64,000 nt of DNA from Mycobacterium sp. BK086 (GTDB lineage Bacteria > Actinomycetota > Actinomycetes > Mycobacteriales > Mycobacteriaceae), in contig SNWL01000003.1 of NCBI GenBank assembly GCA_004362315.1, positions 62,001 to 126,000 of the forward strand, in the 5' to 3' direction. The notes beneath the pieces were generated by a model. It had not been told where the DNA came from. It did not search any database and worked only from the letters and a program-made list of their open reading frames with translations. Below are positions 1-8,534 of this stretch, in pieces. A program made the position numbers and the translations under genes. The stretch's first letter is position 1. Each line of letters starts with the position of its first letter.

Positions 1-1054
1 CACCGGGGATTCCGCCGGGGGGCACTGCGGCGGGCGGGCCGGGAGGAAGCGCACCCCCGCCGGGGACTCCGGCGGGAGGAGCGGCAGCCGGCGGAGCAGG
101 CGTCAGGCCGGAGGCGTCGGCCAGCGGCGCGGCCGGCACAGCGGCTGCCGGAGGCGGAACCAGACCGCTGGCGTCGGAGATCGGCGCACCCGCGTCACCG
201 CCGGCAGCAGGCAGGGCGCCCGCCGCGTCGGCCACCGGAGCACCGGCTCCGCCGCCCGAGCCTGCGCCCGCACCGCCACCACCGGGCAGACCGGCCGCGG
301 CCTGAGCGACCGGAGCGCCGCCCTCGCCACCGCCGGGCAGAGCACCGGGTGCGCCACCTACCGGCGCGCCGGGGCCACCGGCAGCTCCGACAGGCACGCC
401 GGCGGCGTCGTTGATCGGAGCGGCGGGAACGCCGCCGGGCGGAGTCGGGATACCACCACCGCCACCACCGGGCGGCGTACCGGGAACGCCGGCGGGCGGA
501 GTCGGAATGCCACCGCCACCACCACCGGGCGGCGTACCGGGAACACCGGCGGGCGGAGTCGGAATGCCACCGCCACCACCACCGGGCGGCGTACCGGGGA
601 CACCGGCGGGCGGCGTCGGGATACCGCCGCCACCGACACCGGGCGGAGTACCGGGAACGGCTGCGGGCGGCGTCGGGATGTTACGAGTCACGGTGGTACC
701 GGGAGCGCCAGGGACAGACGCCGGCGGGACGGTCACCCCGCCGGTACCTGGCGCTCCCGGCGAGCCGGGGACGCTCGCCGGTGGCACCCGGATGCTGCCC
801 GGCACTGTGGCGGGCGGAATCGGGCCACCGGCGGTGGGTGGGTTGTTGGTGAAGATGTTGTTCGACGTGCCGGGGATGCCCTGGGACAGGTCAGGCGGCG
901 ACGTCAGGCCCTGGTGGAGGATGCCCATGCACGGAACGCCCGGGGTGCCGATGTCGGCTACCGCACGGGGACTGAGCAGCGGAGCTGCCCAGAAAAACCC
1001 TGCAGTCGCCATGGCGGTGACCGCCGCCACGCGAGAGCTGGTCCGAGACATCAT
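1..1054 (-). CDS. Secreted Pro/Gly-rich repeat protein (C-terminus beyond window)
   Basis: The reverse-strand frame starting at the ATG pair 1054/1051 is open to the left edge with no stop, 351 codons visible. Residues 2-34 form a typical signal peptide (MSRTSSRVAAV, hydrophobic core, cleavage near RAVADIG). A short region with two Pro-Pro steps follows, then almost pure Pro/Gly/Ala/Val/Thr sequence, including tandem 19-residue repeats and units such as APLADASG and APISDASG. Nothing points to an enzyme; I infer a secreted or wall-associated, largely disordered protein. The forward-strand ORF over the same DNA (411-1070) is also Pro/Gly-rich, because the repeats encode such residues on both strands, but it lacks a signal peptide and covers only part of the repeat array. 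The true C-terminus is not in the window. Confidence 0.75.
   Translation of the reverse strand, partial: MMSRTSSRVAAVTAMATAGFFWAAPLLSPRAVADIGTPGVPCMGILHQGLTSPPDLSQGIPGTSNNIFTNNPPTAGGPIPPATVPGSIRVPPASVPGSPGAPGTGGVTVPPASVPGAPGTTVTRNIPTPPAAVPGTPPGVGGGGIPTPPAGVPGTPPGGGGGGIPTPPAGVPGTPPGGGGGGIPTPPAGVPGTPPGGGGGGIPTPPGGVPAAPINDAAGVPVGAAGGPGAPVGGAPGALPGGGEGGAPVAQAAAGLPGGGGAGAGSGGGAGAPVADAAGALPAAGGDAGAPISDASGLVPPPAAAVPAAPLADASGLTPAPPAAAPPAGVPGGGALPPGPPAAVPPGGIPG
441..680 (-). repeat. 57-bp tandem repeats inside the Pro/Gly-rich gene
   Basis: Equivalent positions recur at 441, 498, 555, 612 and 669, a constant 57-bp period (19 codons), giving just over four copies. The central two copies are nearly identical at DNA level and the outer ones diverge. 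On the reverse strand each unit encodes a run of Gly followed by IPTPPAGVPGTPP. Copy number is likely to vary between strains by slippage or unequal recombination (inference). Confidence 0.9.
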
Positions 1055-1195
1055 TTCCCCGTTTCTGTGAGAGGCCTGAAGGGCAAACTACAGACGTGTA
1101 AGTAGGGGAACCGCGGGACCATTCTGGCGGTTATCGAACTGTTGCGAACCAGTGCTGATGCGGTTACACCGGCGACAATTTCACTGCGCAAACAG

Positions 1196-1366
1196 TCAGG
1201 ATTTCCGGGCGCGCTTGAACACCTTGTCCAGGTCTTTACCGCTGATACCCAGCAATTCGGCCTTGTGGACCTTGTTGAGCACCAGGGGGCAGCGCTTGCA
1301 CCGTGGCTTGCTGCGGCAACACTTCTTCTTCGGCTTCACGCCGGAGAAGTCTCGCGCCTTGGCCAC
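1196..1366 (-). CDS. Small Lys/Cys-rich protein, 56 aa
   Basis: This reverse-strand frame, next to tRNA-Cys, reads VAKARDFSGVKPKKKCCRSK and continues with a second Cys pair (CKRC) before ending in a basic tail, KRARKS. GTG at 1366 is chosen; an alternative GTG lies at 1339. The clustered cysteines (CC...CKRC) in a strongly basic background suggest a small zinc- or nucleic-acid-binding protein (inference). The gene overlaps forward-strand ORFs with no family-like sequence. I believe similar short proteins sit beside tRNA genes in other mycobacteria but cannot confirm that here. No clear Shine-Dalgarno is seen. Confidence 0.65.
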   Translation of the reverse strand: MAKARDFSGVKPKKKCCRSKPRCKRCPLVLNKVHKAELLGISGKDLDKVFKRARKS

Positions 1367-1395
1367 GGCAAGCCACGGTACAGATTCAAGATCGG

Positions 1396-1466
1396 AGCGA
1401 GTGACGGGATTCGAACCCGTGTGAACGGCTTTGCAGGCCGGTGCCTAGCCACTCAGCCACACCCGC
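1396..1466 (-). tRNA. tRNA-Cys (GCA)
   Basis: A full cloverleaf folds on the reverse strand. The 7-bp acceptor GCGGGTG/CACTCGC has one G-U pair. The anticodon loop is CTGCAAA with anticodon GCA, and the T arm is ACGGG-TTCGAAT-CCCGT. The discriminator base is U and CCA is not encoded. Length is 71 nt. Confidence 0.95.
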
Positions 1467-1526
1467 GTGTCAGACAAGCAGTGACTTAACCAGCGTGTCG
1501 ACGACGCGCCCAGCGTTTGGCTCAGC

Positions 1527-2264
1527 GTGATTGCTGACTGGGGCGCATACCGTGGCCACATGCAGACCTGGTTGGCCGATCCCCCGCTGCTCGGCGGACC
1601 CGGACAGGGCACGCGGCAGATCCTCGAACTGCTGATCGCGTTCGTCCTGACCGCCCTGATCGGCCTGGAACGCGAAATCCACGGCAAGAGTGCCGGACTG
1701 CGCACCCAGGCAATCGTGGGCACCGCGTCGGCCCTGATCCTGATCGTCAGCAAGTACGGCTTCTTCGACGTGCTCTCCGCGGGCACCGTGGAGGTCGACC
1801 CGTCGCGTGTCGCCGCCCAGATCGTCTCCGGCATCGGCTTTCTCGGCGCCGGCCTGATCATCACCCGCCAAGGTGCGGTACACGGTCTGACCACCGCCGC
1901 CGCGATCTGGGAATGCGCGGCCATCGGCATGGCCGCCGCGGCAGGCCTGGTCAAGCTCGCGATCATCGTCACGGTCCTGCACTTCGTGATCATTCTGGCG
2001 TTCAATCCACTGAGCAGGCGCCTCACCGCGCGCCTGGCCGGCTCGGTGCGGCTGCGGATCACCTACGAATCCGACCGCGGCATTCTCAGTCACATCCTCG
2101 CGACGTGCGACAAACACCAGTGGAGCCTCTCCGAGCTCAGCAGCGACCCCGACGGCGGTGTCCTGCTCACATTGTCGGGCGCCAAGATCCAGCACGCGCC
2201 CGCCACAGTCGCGGGCGTGCCCGGCGTCACCGGTGTGCGCCGGATCGAGGAGAAAGACGAATAG
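1527..2264 (+). CDS. MgtC/SapB-family membrane protein
   Basis: A 245-residue protein. The N-terminal two thirds holds about four to five hydrophobic segments with the MgtC signature: TALIGLEREIHGKSAGLRTQ, then GIGFLGAGLI and GLTTAAAIW. A soluble C-terminal ACT-like domain of about 80 residues follows (LRITYESDRG...). MgtC proteins modulate Mg2+ homeostasis, intramacrophage survival and F-type ATPase activity in other bacteria; the role here is by family only. GTG 1527 is given as start, but ATG 1560 (MQTWLADPP) is equally possible and neither has a clear ribosome site. It converges on the MFS gene, with 5 bp between the stops. Confidence 0.85.
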   Translation: MIADWGAYRGHMQTWLADPPLLGGPGQGTRQILELLIAFVLTALIGLEREIHGKSAGLRTQAIVGTASALILIVSKYGFFDVLSAGTVEVDPSRVAAQIVSGIGFLGAGLIITRQGAVHGLTTAAAIWECAAIGMAAAAGLVKLAIIVTVLHFVIILAFNPLSRRLTARLAGSVRLRITYESDRGILSHILATCDKHQWSLSELSSDPDGGVLLTLSGAKIQHAPATVAGVPGVTGVRRIEEKDE

Positions 2265-2269
2265 ATCTG

Positions 2270-3664
2270 CTACACCTGACCGCGGCCCGAGCGATACGAC
2301 GCCACGGTACCGATGGCCGCCAGGACCGCGAACGCACCGAACAGCATCGTGCTCGCCGACGCATCGGGAGCGGCCCGCAGGTTCACCACCACCCCGGCCA
2401 GTCCGGCGCCGAACGCCCCACACATCAGCTGGACGGTGTTGATCGCGGCAGCGGCCACCGCCTGCTGTGCCGGGTCGTCGACGATCGCGCCCATCGCCCA
2501 CGCCGACAGATGCGGCCAAGCCATTCCGATGCCCGCACCGGTGATGACCAGTCCGACCGCCCACAGAACCACGATTTTGGTTGAGGCCGAATCGGTTTGA
2601 GTGAACGCCACCAACGCCAGCCCCACTGCCATCACCACCGGGGCGATCGCCACCACCCGCATCGTGGCACGGACATTGGTGATCGATGCGCTCGCGATCT
2701 CACCGACGGTCCAGCCCACCGACAGCGCCGCACCGAGGAAGCCCGCCACCACTGGAACCAGGGCCCCGAGCCGCTGCCCGAACAGCGGGACGTACATGTC
2801 CACCATCGTGGCGGCCATCAGCAGGCCCAGCGTCAGATAGATCCACTTCAACGGGCCTGGCGTAAAAGCCTTGCGCGGCAACACCGCAGCCGATGCCCGG
2901 CGGTCGACCACGACAAATATCACGACCAGCACCACCCCGACAGCGAGCAGGCCCGCGATGGCCAGCGCACTGTGCGGGATCGCGGCGACACTGACCGCCA
3001 GCGCTGCCATCCCCAGCAACAGCAACGACCGCACCGGGATCCGGGGTCCAGCCGCGTCCGGATCCGCTGGCGCACGGGCGGGTAGGGCCAGCGGAACCAG
3101 CAGACTCATCGCCACCGCCAGAATCGCGAGCAGCCCGAATCCGCCACGCCAGAAACCGAATTGGGCGAACAACCCGCCGGTCGCGGGACCGACCAGTGTG
3201 CCGATCCCCCACATCGCCGACACCACGGCCGACGCCCGGGTCCACAGTCTGTCCGGCAGCGCGGCACTGATCACCGCGTAGCCCAAGCCCGCGAGCACGC
3301 CGCCCGCGAGGCCCTGCACGACCCGGCCGACCAACAGCAGCGGCATCGTCGGCGCCAGCGTGCAGAGTGCACTTCCGGCGGCGAAGGACAGCAACGCTCC
3401 GAGGTACGCCGTCCGCGGCCCGAATCGGGTCAGCACCGGACCAACCGTCGTCGCCGCGATCACCGACGCCACCAGATACACCGTCGTCACCCACGCGTAG
3501 AGCCGCTCACCGCCGATATCGGCGACCGCGCTCGGCAGCAGGCTGATCGTGATGAATTCGTTGATGGCATAGATCGCCACGCCACCGGCCAGCACCGCGA
3601 CGGCTCCAAGGTTCTTCGGGCCCAATAACTCACGCCAGGTACCGGTGGCGCTCGCGGTGTTCAC
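2270..3664 (-). CDS. MFS drug-efflux-type transporter (Rv1634-like)
   Basis: A 464-residue integral membrane protein with about 14 predicted transmembrane helices typical of the DHA2-like MFS branch. Near the N-terminus it reads AVLAGGVAIYAINEFITISL, with a GPVLTRFGPRTAYLGALL loop-2 motif and VVQGLAGGVLAGLGYAV in the antiporter motif region. It most likely exports small hydrophobic compounds by proton antiport. Its position beside uvrB matches M. tuberculosis Rv1634. The start is GTG 3664. It diverges from the hydrolase gene across a 60-bp intergenic region that must hold both promoters. Confidence 0.88.
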   Translation of the reverse strand: MNTASATGTWRELLGPKNLGAVAVLAGGVAIYAINEFITISLLPSAVADIGGERLYAWVTTVYLVASVIAATTVGPVLTRFGPRTAYLGALLSFAAGSALCTLAPTMPLLLVGRVVQGLAGGVLAGLGYAVISAALPDRLWTRASAVVSAMWGIGTLVGPATGGLFAQFGFWRGGFGLLAILAVAMSLLVPLALPARAPADPDAAGPRIPVRSLLLLGMAALAVSVAAIPHSALAIAGLLAVGVVLVVIFVVVDRRASAAVLPRKAFTPGPLKWIYLTLGLLMAATMVDMYVPLFGQRLGALVPVVAGFLGAALSVGWTVGEIASASITNVRATMRVVAIAPVVMAVGLALVAFTQTDSASTKIVVLWAVGLVITGAGIGMAWPHLSAWAMGAIVDDPAQQAVAAAAINTVQLMCGAFGAGLAGVVVNLRAAPDASASTMLFGAFAVLAAIGTVASYRSGRGQV

Positions 3665-3724
3665 TCGTGTGAGGGTAGGACCTCAACCGCCATTGAGATC
3701 AAATTGACTGCTACGTTTTGCCCT

Positions 3725-4768
3725 GTGCAGCGGTTCCTGGCCCGTATCGCATTAGTCGTCCTGCTCGTCGCCGCCACAAGCACGGGATGTGCCGACGACC
3801 GCCAAGCTCACGGCGCGCCCGTCACCTACCCGGTCGGTCTGAGACAGCTCGAGTTCGGTGAGCGCCACCTCGCGCTGAACATCTTCTACCCCGCGCAGCC
3901 CGCACCCGAAGGGGCCAAACCCTTTCCGATGCCAATGTTCACCAACCTGAGCTTCTACCCCGACTTGGCGCCAGCGGTCGACGGCAAGCGCCGGCCGCTG
4001 ATCCTGTTCTCCCACGGGAGGGCAAGCAACGGTCTGTTCTACGCGTGGTTTGCCCAGAAGTTGGCCAGCCGCGGGTTCATCGTCGCTGCGCTCAACCACT
4101 ACCGCGCCAACACCTATGACGCCTCGATCGTCTACCTCGCCAACAAGTTGTGGCAGCGCCCGCTCGACCTCTCCCTGACCGCAGACTTCCTGCTCGCCGA
4201 CCCGTTCTGGAGCCCCCTGATCGACGCCAACCGCATCGGTGTCGCCGGCCACTCGCAGGGCGGGTTCACCTCCCTGTGGATCGGCGGAGCCCGGGTGGAC
4301 GCCGACCGCTTCCTGGCGTTTCAACAGCACTGGAAGAACAACCTGTCGGTGCCCGCCGATCTGCGTGAACAGATGCCGCTCGACCCGGCTCCCGCACTCA
4401 ACGTCGCCGATCCCCGGATCAAGGCGGCATTCGCCATGGCGCCCGGCGACATCAAGGCCTTCGGCATGGACGAAGACGGCCTGCGCCAGATGACGACGCC
4501 CGCCTATCTCACCGTCGGCGCCCACGACACGTGGACACCGGTCGAGAGCAATGCGGGATTCGCAGCGGCCCACATCCCCGGCGCCCAACTCAACGTCATC
4601 CCCGGCGACGTCGGCCACGACATTTACATCAACGAATGCGATCAGGAAGGGCGCGACACACTTTCGGAGGCGTGCATCGACGCGCCGGGTATCGACCGCG
4701 CCGCCATCCATCGCGAAGTATCCGACGCCGCCATCGCATTCTTCGGCGCCCACCTGGGCGGCGTCTGA
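3725..4768 (+). CDS. Secreted alpha/beta hydrolase, possibly lipoprotein
   Basis: A 347-residue protein starting at GTG 3725 (VQRFLARIALVVLLVAATST), chosen over the upstream TTG 3704 because it gives a clean signal peptide. The peptide ends STGC, a weak lipobox, so lipidation is possible. The hydrolase core shows an oxyanion HG (LFSHGRAS), the nucleophile elbow GHSQGG, an Asp-containing strand (GAHDTWTP) and the catalytic His in DVGHDIY. The layout resembles dienelactone hydrolase or PAF-acetylhydrolase-like esterases. The substrate is unknown. It ends 1 bp from the convergent uvrB stop. Confidence 0.82.
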   Translation: MQRFLARIALVVLLVAATSTGCADDRQAHGAPVTYPVGLRQLEFGERHLALNIFYPAQPAPEGAKPFPMPMFTNLSFYPDLAPAVDGKRRPLILFSHGRASNGLFYAWFAQKLASRGFIVAALNHYRANTYDASIVYLANKLWQRPLDLSLTADFLLADPFWSPLIDANRIGVAGHSQGGFTSLWIGGARVDADRFLAFQQHWKNNLSVPADLREQMPLDPAPALNVADPRIKAAFAMAPGDIKAFGMDEDGLRQMTTPAYLTVGAHDTWTPVESNAGFAAAHIPGAQLNVIPGDVGHDIYINECDQEGRDTLSEACIDAPGIDRAAIHREVSDAAIAFFGAHLGGV

Positions 4769-4769
4769 C

Positions 4770-6941
4770 CTATTTCAGGCCCGCGGCATCCATGCCGCGC
4801 AGTTCCTTCTTCAAATCGGCGACCTCGTCGCGGATCCGCGCGGCCAGCTCGAACTGAAGGTCGCGTGCCGCCGCCATCATCTGCGCGGTCAAATCCTTGA
4901 TCAGATCGGCCAATTCGGCGCGCGGCATGCTCGCCGTGTCCCGGCCCTCGATGATGCCCGCACTGACCGCCCGGCCCGGCTCACCCTGGGCCCGGCGCCC
5001 GCGTGACGCATTGCGCCCGGAGCCACCGACCTCCACCGATTCGGTGTCGTCGGCCTCCCGGTACACCTGATCGAGGATGTCGGCGATCTTCTTGCGCAAC
5101 GGTTGCGGGTCGATGCCGTGCTCTTCGTTGTAGGCGACCTGTTTGGCCCGGCGGCGCTCGGTCTCGTCGATGGCTTCCTTCATCGAGTCGGTGAGCTTGT
5201 CGGCGTACATGTGCACTTCGCCGGAGACGTTGCGCGCCGCCCGGCCGATGGTCTGGATGAGGCTGCGGGTGGAGCGTAGGAAGCCCTCTTTGTCGGCGTC
5301 GAGGATCGACACCAGCGACACCTCGGGAAGGTCCAGACCCTCACGCAGCAGGTTGATGCCGACCAGCACGTCGTAATCCCCCAGCCGCAGCTGCCGCAGC
5401 AGCTCCACCCGGCGCAGGGTGTCGACCTCGGAGTGCAGGTAGCGCACCCGGATGCCCATCTCCAGCAGATAGTCGGTCAGGTCTTCGGCCATTTTCTTGG
5501 TCAGCGTGGTGACCAGCACGCGCTCATCGCGCTCGGCGCGGGCCCGGATCTCGCCGATCAGGTCGTCGATCTGGCCCTTGGTCGGTTTGACCACGACCTT
5601 CGGGTCGATCAGACCGGTCGGGCGGATCACCTGTTCGACGAACTCGCCGCTGGTCTGGCTGAGCTCGAACGGCCCCGGCGTGGCCGACAGGTACACCGTC
5701 TGCCCGATCCGGTCGGCGAACTCCTCCCAGGTCAGCGGCCGGTTGTCGACCGCTGACGGCAGCCGGAAGCCGTATTCGACCAGGTTCCGCTTCCGCGACA
5801 TGTCGCCCTCGTACATGCCGCCGATCTGCGGGACTGTGACGTGCGACTCGTCGATGACCAGCAGGAAGTCCTCGGGGAAGTAGTCCAGCAGCGTCGCCGG
5901 CGCCGAGCCTGCGGCGCGGGCGTCGATGTGGCGCGAGTAGTTCTCGATGCCGGAGCAGAACCCGACCTGGCGCATCATCTCGATGTCGTAGTTGGTGCGC
6001 ATTCGCAACCGCTGCGCCTCCAGCAGCTTGCCCTGGTTCTCCAGCTCGGCCAGCCGCTCCTCGAGTTCCTGCTCGATGGTCGAGATCGCGTGCGCCATCC
6101 GCTCCGGGCCGGCGACATAGTGGGTGGCCGGGAAGATCCGCAGCGAGTCGACCTGCCGGACCACATCGCCGGTCAACGGGTGCAGGTAGTACAGCGCCTC
6201 GATCTCGTCGCCGAAGAACTCGATGCGAACCGCCAGCTCCTCGTAGGACGGGATGATCTCGACGGTGTCGCCGCGCACCCGGAACGAGCCACGGGTGAAC
6301 GACATGTCGTTGCGGGTGTACTGCACGTCGACCAGCAGCCGCAGCAGACCGTCGCGCGGCACTTCGGTGCCGACCTCGAGTTCGACCGACCGGTCCAGGT
6401 AGGACTGCGGGGTGCCCAGGCCGTAGATGCAGGACACCGACGCCACCACCACGACATCGCGCCGGGACAACAGCGACGACGTGGCCGAGTGACGCAACCG
6501 CTCCACGTCGTCGTTGATCGAGCTGTCCTTCTCGATATAGGTGTCGGTCTGGGCGATGTACGCCTCGGGCTGGTAGTAGTCGTAGTACGAGACGAAATAT
6601 TCAACCGCGTTGTGCGGCAACATCTCTCGTAGTTCATTGGCGAGCTGGGCGGCCAGCGTCTTGTTCGGGGCCATCACCAGGGTGGGCCGTTGCAGCTTCT
6701 CGATGAGCCAGGCGGTGGTCGCCGACTTACCGGTGCCGGTCGCACCGAGAAGCACCACGTCGCGCTCGCCGGCCCGGATCCGGCGTTCCAGCTCGGCGAT
6801 CGCGGCCGGCTGGTCGCCCGCGGGCTCGTACTCGCTGACCACCTCGAACTCAGCGCCAGTGCGCACCAGGCCGTTGACGGCATCGGCGGCAGGCCTGTAC
6901 TCCGAGTGAGCGAGCACCGGATGTTCAGTAGCGAATGCCAT
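4770..6941 (-). CDS. uvrB: UvrABC excinuclease subunit B
   Basis: A 723-residue DEAD/H-type helicase of nucleotide excision repair; it is loaded by UvrA at lesions and recruits UvrC for incision. Walker A GATGTGKS is at residues 66-73. The DNA-clamping beta-hairpin with [12 protein letters not shown] is near 120-132. Helicase motifs such as DESHVT, YLSATPG and QTIGRAARN are present, and a C-terminal UVR domain (about 680-720) is rich in charged residues for UvrC contact. ATG 6941 has no Shine-Dalgarno, but a TAACCT hexamer lies 6 nt upstream, so a leaderless transcript is plausible. No TCGAAC-N4-GTTCGA SOS box is visible upstream. Confidence 0.97.
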   Translation of the reverse strand: MAFATEHPVLAHSEYRPAADAVNGLVRTGAEFEVVSEYEPAGDQPAAIAELERRIRAGERDVVLLGATGTGKSATTAWLIEKLQRPTLVMAPNKTLAAQLANELREMLPHNAVEYFVSYYDYYQPEAYIAQTDTYIEKDSSINDDVERLRHSATSSLLSRRDVVVVASVSCIYGLGTPQSYLDRSVELEVGTEVPRDGLLRLLVDVQYTRNDMSFTRGSFRVRGDTVEIIPSYEELAVRIEFFGDEIEALYYLHPLTGDVVRQVDSLRIFPATHYVAGPERMAHAISTIEQELEERLAELENQGKLLEAQRLRMRTNYDIEMMRQVGFCSGIENYSRHIDARAAGSAPATLLDYFPEDFLLVIDESHVTVPQIGGMYEGDMSRKRNLVEYGFRLPSAVDNRPLTWEEFADRIGQTVYLSATPGPFELSQTSGEFVEQVIRPTGLIDPKVVVKPTKGQIDDLIGEIRARAERDERVLVTTLTKKMAEDLTDYLLEMGIRVRYLHSEVDTLRRVELLRQLRLGDYDVLVGINLLREGLDLPEVSLVSILDADKEGFLRSTRSLIQTIGRAARNVSGEVHMYADKLTDSMKEAIDETERRRAKQVAYNEEHGIDPQPLRKKIADILDQVYREADDTESVEVGGSGRNASRGRRAQGEPGRAVSAGIIEGRDTASMPRAELADLIKDLTAQMMAAARDLQFELAARIRDEVADLKKELRGMDAAGLK

Positions 6942-6995
6942 GAGATCAGGTTAAGCGCCACCACCGACACATTCATTCCCCGTTACGCTCACACC

Positions 6996-7502
6996 GTGGC
7001 CGTCCATCCGCCCAAGCAGGAGACGTTCGACCTCGTCGGCTACACCAACACCGACCCCAAAGGCATCGTGCGGGCGGTCGACGAATACGTGGTCACCCCG
7101 TGGGGGCTCTATATGGCCCGCCCGACCCCCGGCCGCACCCAGTTCCATTACCTGGAGTCTTGGCTGCTGCCGTCACTCGGGCTCCGGGCCAACGTCTTCC
7201 ACTTCAACCCCGGCTACGAGCGTCCCCAGGACTACTACCTCGACATCGGGCGGATCACGGTCGGCGACGGCACGTGGCAGGCCGAGGATCACTACCTTGA
7301 CCTGGTCGTTTATGCCGGTGACCGGACCGATCTGATCGACAGCGACGAGCTGTTCGACGCCCATCGCGACGGTCTGGTCAGCACCGAGACCGCCGAGGTG
7401 GCGTTGCAGCGCGTCGTCGTCGCGGTCGACGGCCTGGCCCGCCACGATCATGACCTCAACGCCTGGCTCGCAGCCGACGGAATGCCGCTGACCTGGCGCT
7501 GA
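6996..7502 (+). CDS. DUF402-family protein (Rv1632c-like)
   Basis: A 168-residue soluble protein. Conserved DUF402 elements include YVVTPWGLYMARPTPGRTQF, YLDIGRITVGDGTW and the acidic stretch DHYLDLVVYAGDRTDLIDSD, which in this fold family binds a divalent metal next to a nucleotide or phosphate. Some DUF402 members are nucleoside phosphatases; no function is assigned here. GTG 6996 follows TACGCT by 6 nt, compatible with a leaderless start. It diverges from uvrB, as in M. tuberculosis. Confidence 0.85.
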   Translation: MAVHPPKQETFDLVGYTNTDPKGIVRAVDEYVVTPWGLYMARPTPGRTQFHYLESWLLPSLGLRANVFHFNPGYERPQDYYLDIGRITVGDGTWQAEDHYLDLVVYAGDRTDLIDSDELFDAHRDGLVSTETAEVALQRVVVAVDGLARHDHDLNAWLAADGMPLTWR

Positions 7503-7561
7503 GGTGCACCGGGCGGGCAACGAATCGGCACTCGTGTACCGAACGAGTAGTCTCGCTAGCT

Positions 7562-8092
7562 ATGAGTCCCATCAAGCGCGGATGGCTGGCGGTCACCGCC
7601 GCGGCCGTCCTGGTCGCGGGTTCTCAGTTAACGGCGGGTGCCGCGCTGGCCGACCCGGAACCGGCGCCGCCGCCTCCACCGGCGCCCAGCCCGGTGGCCA
7701 ACGGCGATCCCGACCCGAACCTGCTGCACAACATCACCTACCGGGCCTCGGCGACCGGCACCTCGCGCGGTGCCGTGGTTGCGTACAAGATCGACGACAA
7801 CAACGTCAACAGCGACCAGCCGACGCTGCTGCCGGGCATGACCTTCGAGGTCAACACCGTTCTGCACGATCCCAAGAAGGCCGGCATGGAGGTCTCCATC
7901 CAGTGGCCCTATGGATCGAACCTGCACTGCGAGATCCTCGTCGATGACGAGATCGTCGCGCAGGCAGACCAATTCATCGCACCACGGCTGTTCCGCCCCA
8001 AGGACGACCCGCTCTACGGCACGCTGCAGTGCGGTGCACCCCTGGACACCCCCGCCCCGCCGCAGCCCCCGGCCCCGGCTCCCGCGACCTAG
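7562..8092 (+). CDS. Secreted Pro-rich-ended protein, unknown function
   Basis: A 176-residue protein with a clear Sec signal peptide (MSPIKRGWLAVTAAAVLVAG, cleavage near ALA-DPEP) and a short Pro linker. A globular beta-rich domain follows (about residues 50-155, starting ITYRASATGTSRGAVVAYKI), with two Cys in it that could pair, and then a Pro/Ala tail. The start of the domain loosely recalls MmpS-type beta sandwiches, but I cannot assign it. Probably exported to the periplasm or wall. The next gene starts 1 bp after its stop, so the two are likely co-transcribed. Confidence 0.75.
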   Translation: MSPIKRGWLAVTAAAVLVAGSQLTAGAALADPEPAPPPPPAPSPVANGDPDPNLLHNITYRASATGTSRGAVVAYKIDDNNVNSDQPTLLPGMTFEVNTVLHDPKKAGMEVSIQWPYGSNLHCEILVDDEIVAQADQFIAPRLFRPKDDPLYGTLQCGAPLDTPAPPQPPAPAPAT

Positions 8093-8093
8093 C

Positions 8094-8534
8094 ATGCGCA
8101 AACCCGATCAACTCGCCGAAGTCAGCGCCTGGCTGCTGGAAAACGGGCACCGGCTGGTGCTCGCCCTCACCGGGGGCCGCTACCCGCGCACGGTGATGGG
8201 GATGTTGACCATCGAATTGCACACTGTCGGACGTAAATCCGGTAAACCGTTCGCCAACCTGCTGACGTCCCCGATCCATGACGACAACCGAATTGTCGTC
8301 GTGGCATCCAAGGGCGGCCACCAGGATCACCCCGACTGGTACAAGAACGCGATCGCGACTCCAGATGTCACCGTGACCGTTGACGGCGCGACAATTCCGA
8401 TGCACGCCCGGACCGCCGGCCCGGACGAACGAGCCGAGCTGTGGCCGCGAGTGGTTAAGACCTACAAGGGATATGCGGGCTATCAGCGCAATACGCCGCG
8501 CGAAATCCCGTTGCTGATCCTGGAACGCCGCTAA
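8094..8534 (+). CDS. Ddn-like F420-dependent nitroreductase-family protein
   Basis: A 146-residue split-barrel protein of the deazaflavin (F420)-dependent nitroreductase family, whose best-known member is M. tuberculosis Ddn. Family features are IELHTVGRKSGKPFANLLTS, then VVVASKGGHQDHPDWYKNA, the beta strand VTVTVDGATIPMHAR, and the C-terminal YQRNTPREIPLLILER. It probably reduces quinones or similar substrates with F420H2 near the membrane (family knowledge). The start ATG 8094 lies 1 bp after the preceding stop. It overlaps the convergent coaE end by 4 bp. Confidence 0.85.
   Translation: MRKPDQLAEVSAWLLENGHRLVLALTGGRYPRTVMGMLTIELHTVGRKSGKPFANLLTSPIHDDNRIVVVASKGGHQDHPDWYKNAIATPDVTVTVDGATIPMHARTAGPDERAELWPRVVKTYKGYAGYQRNTPREIPLLILERR

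Noticed and set aside
411..1070. Forward-strand Pro/Gly-rich ORF over the repeat region
   Set aside because: The repeats code for Pro/Gly on both strands. Only the reverse strand has a signal peptide, a continuous frame across the whole 1054 bp and a sensible start.
1142..1489. Forward ORFs overlapping tRNA-Cys
   Set aside because: They run through the tRNA and the small reverse-strand gene, and their tails are translated tRNA sequence.
6942..6995. LexA/SOS box upstream of uvrB
   Set aside because: No TCGAAC-N4-GTTCGA or close variant in the short divergent region.
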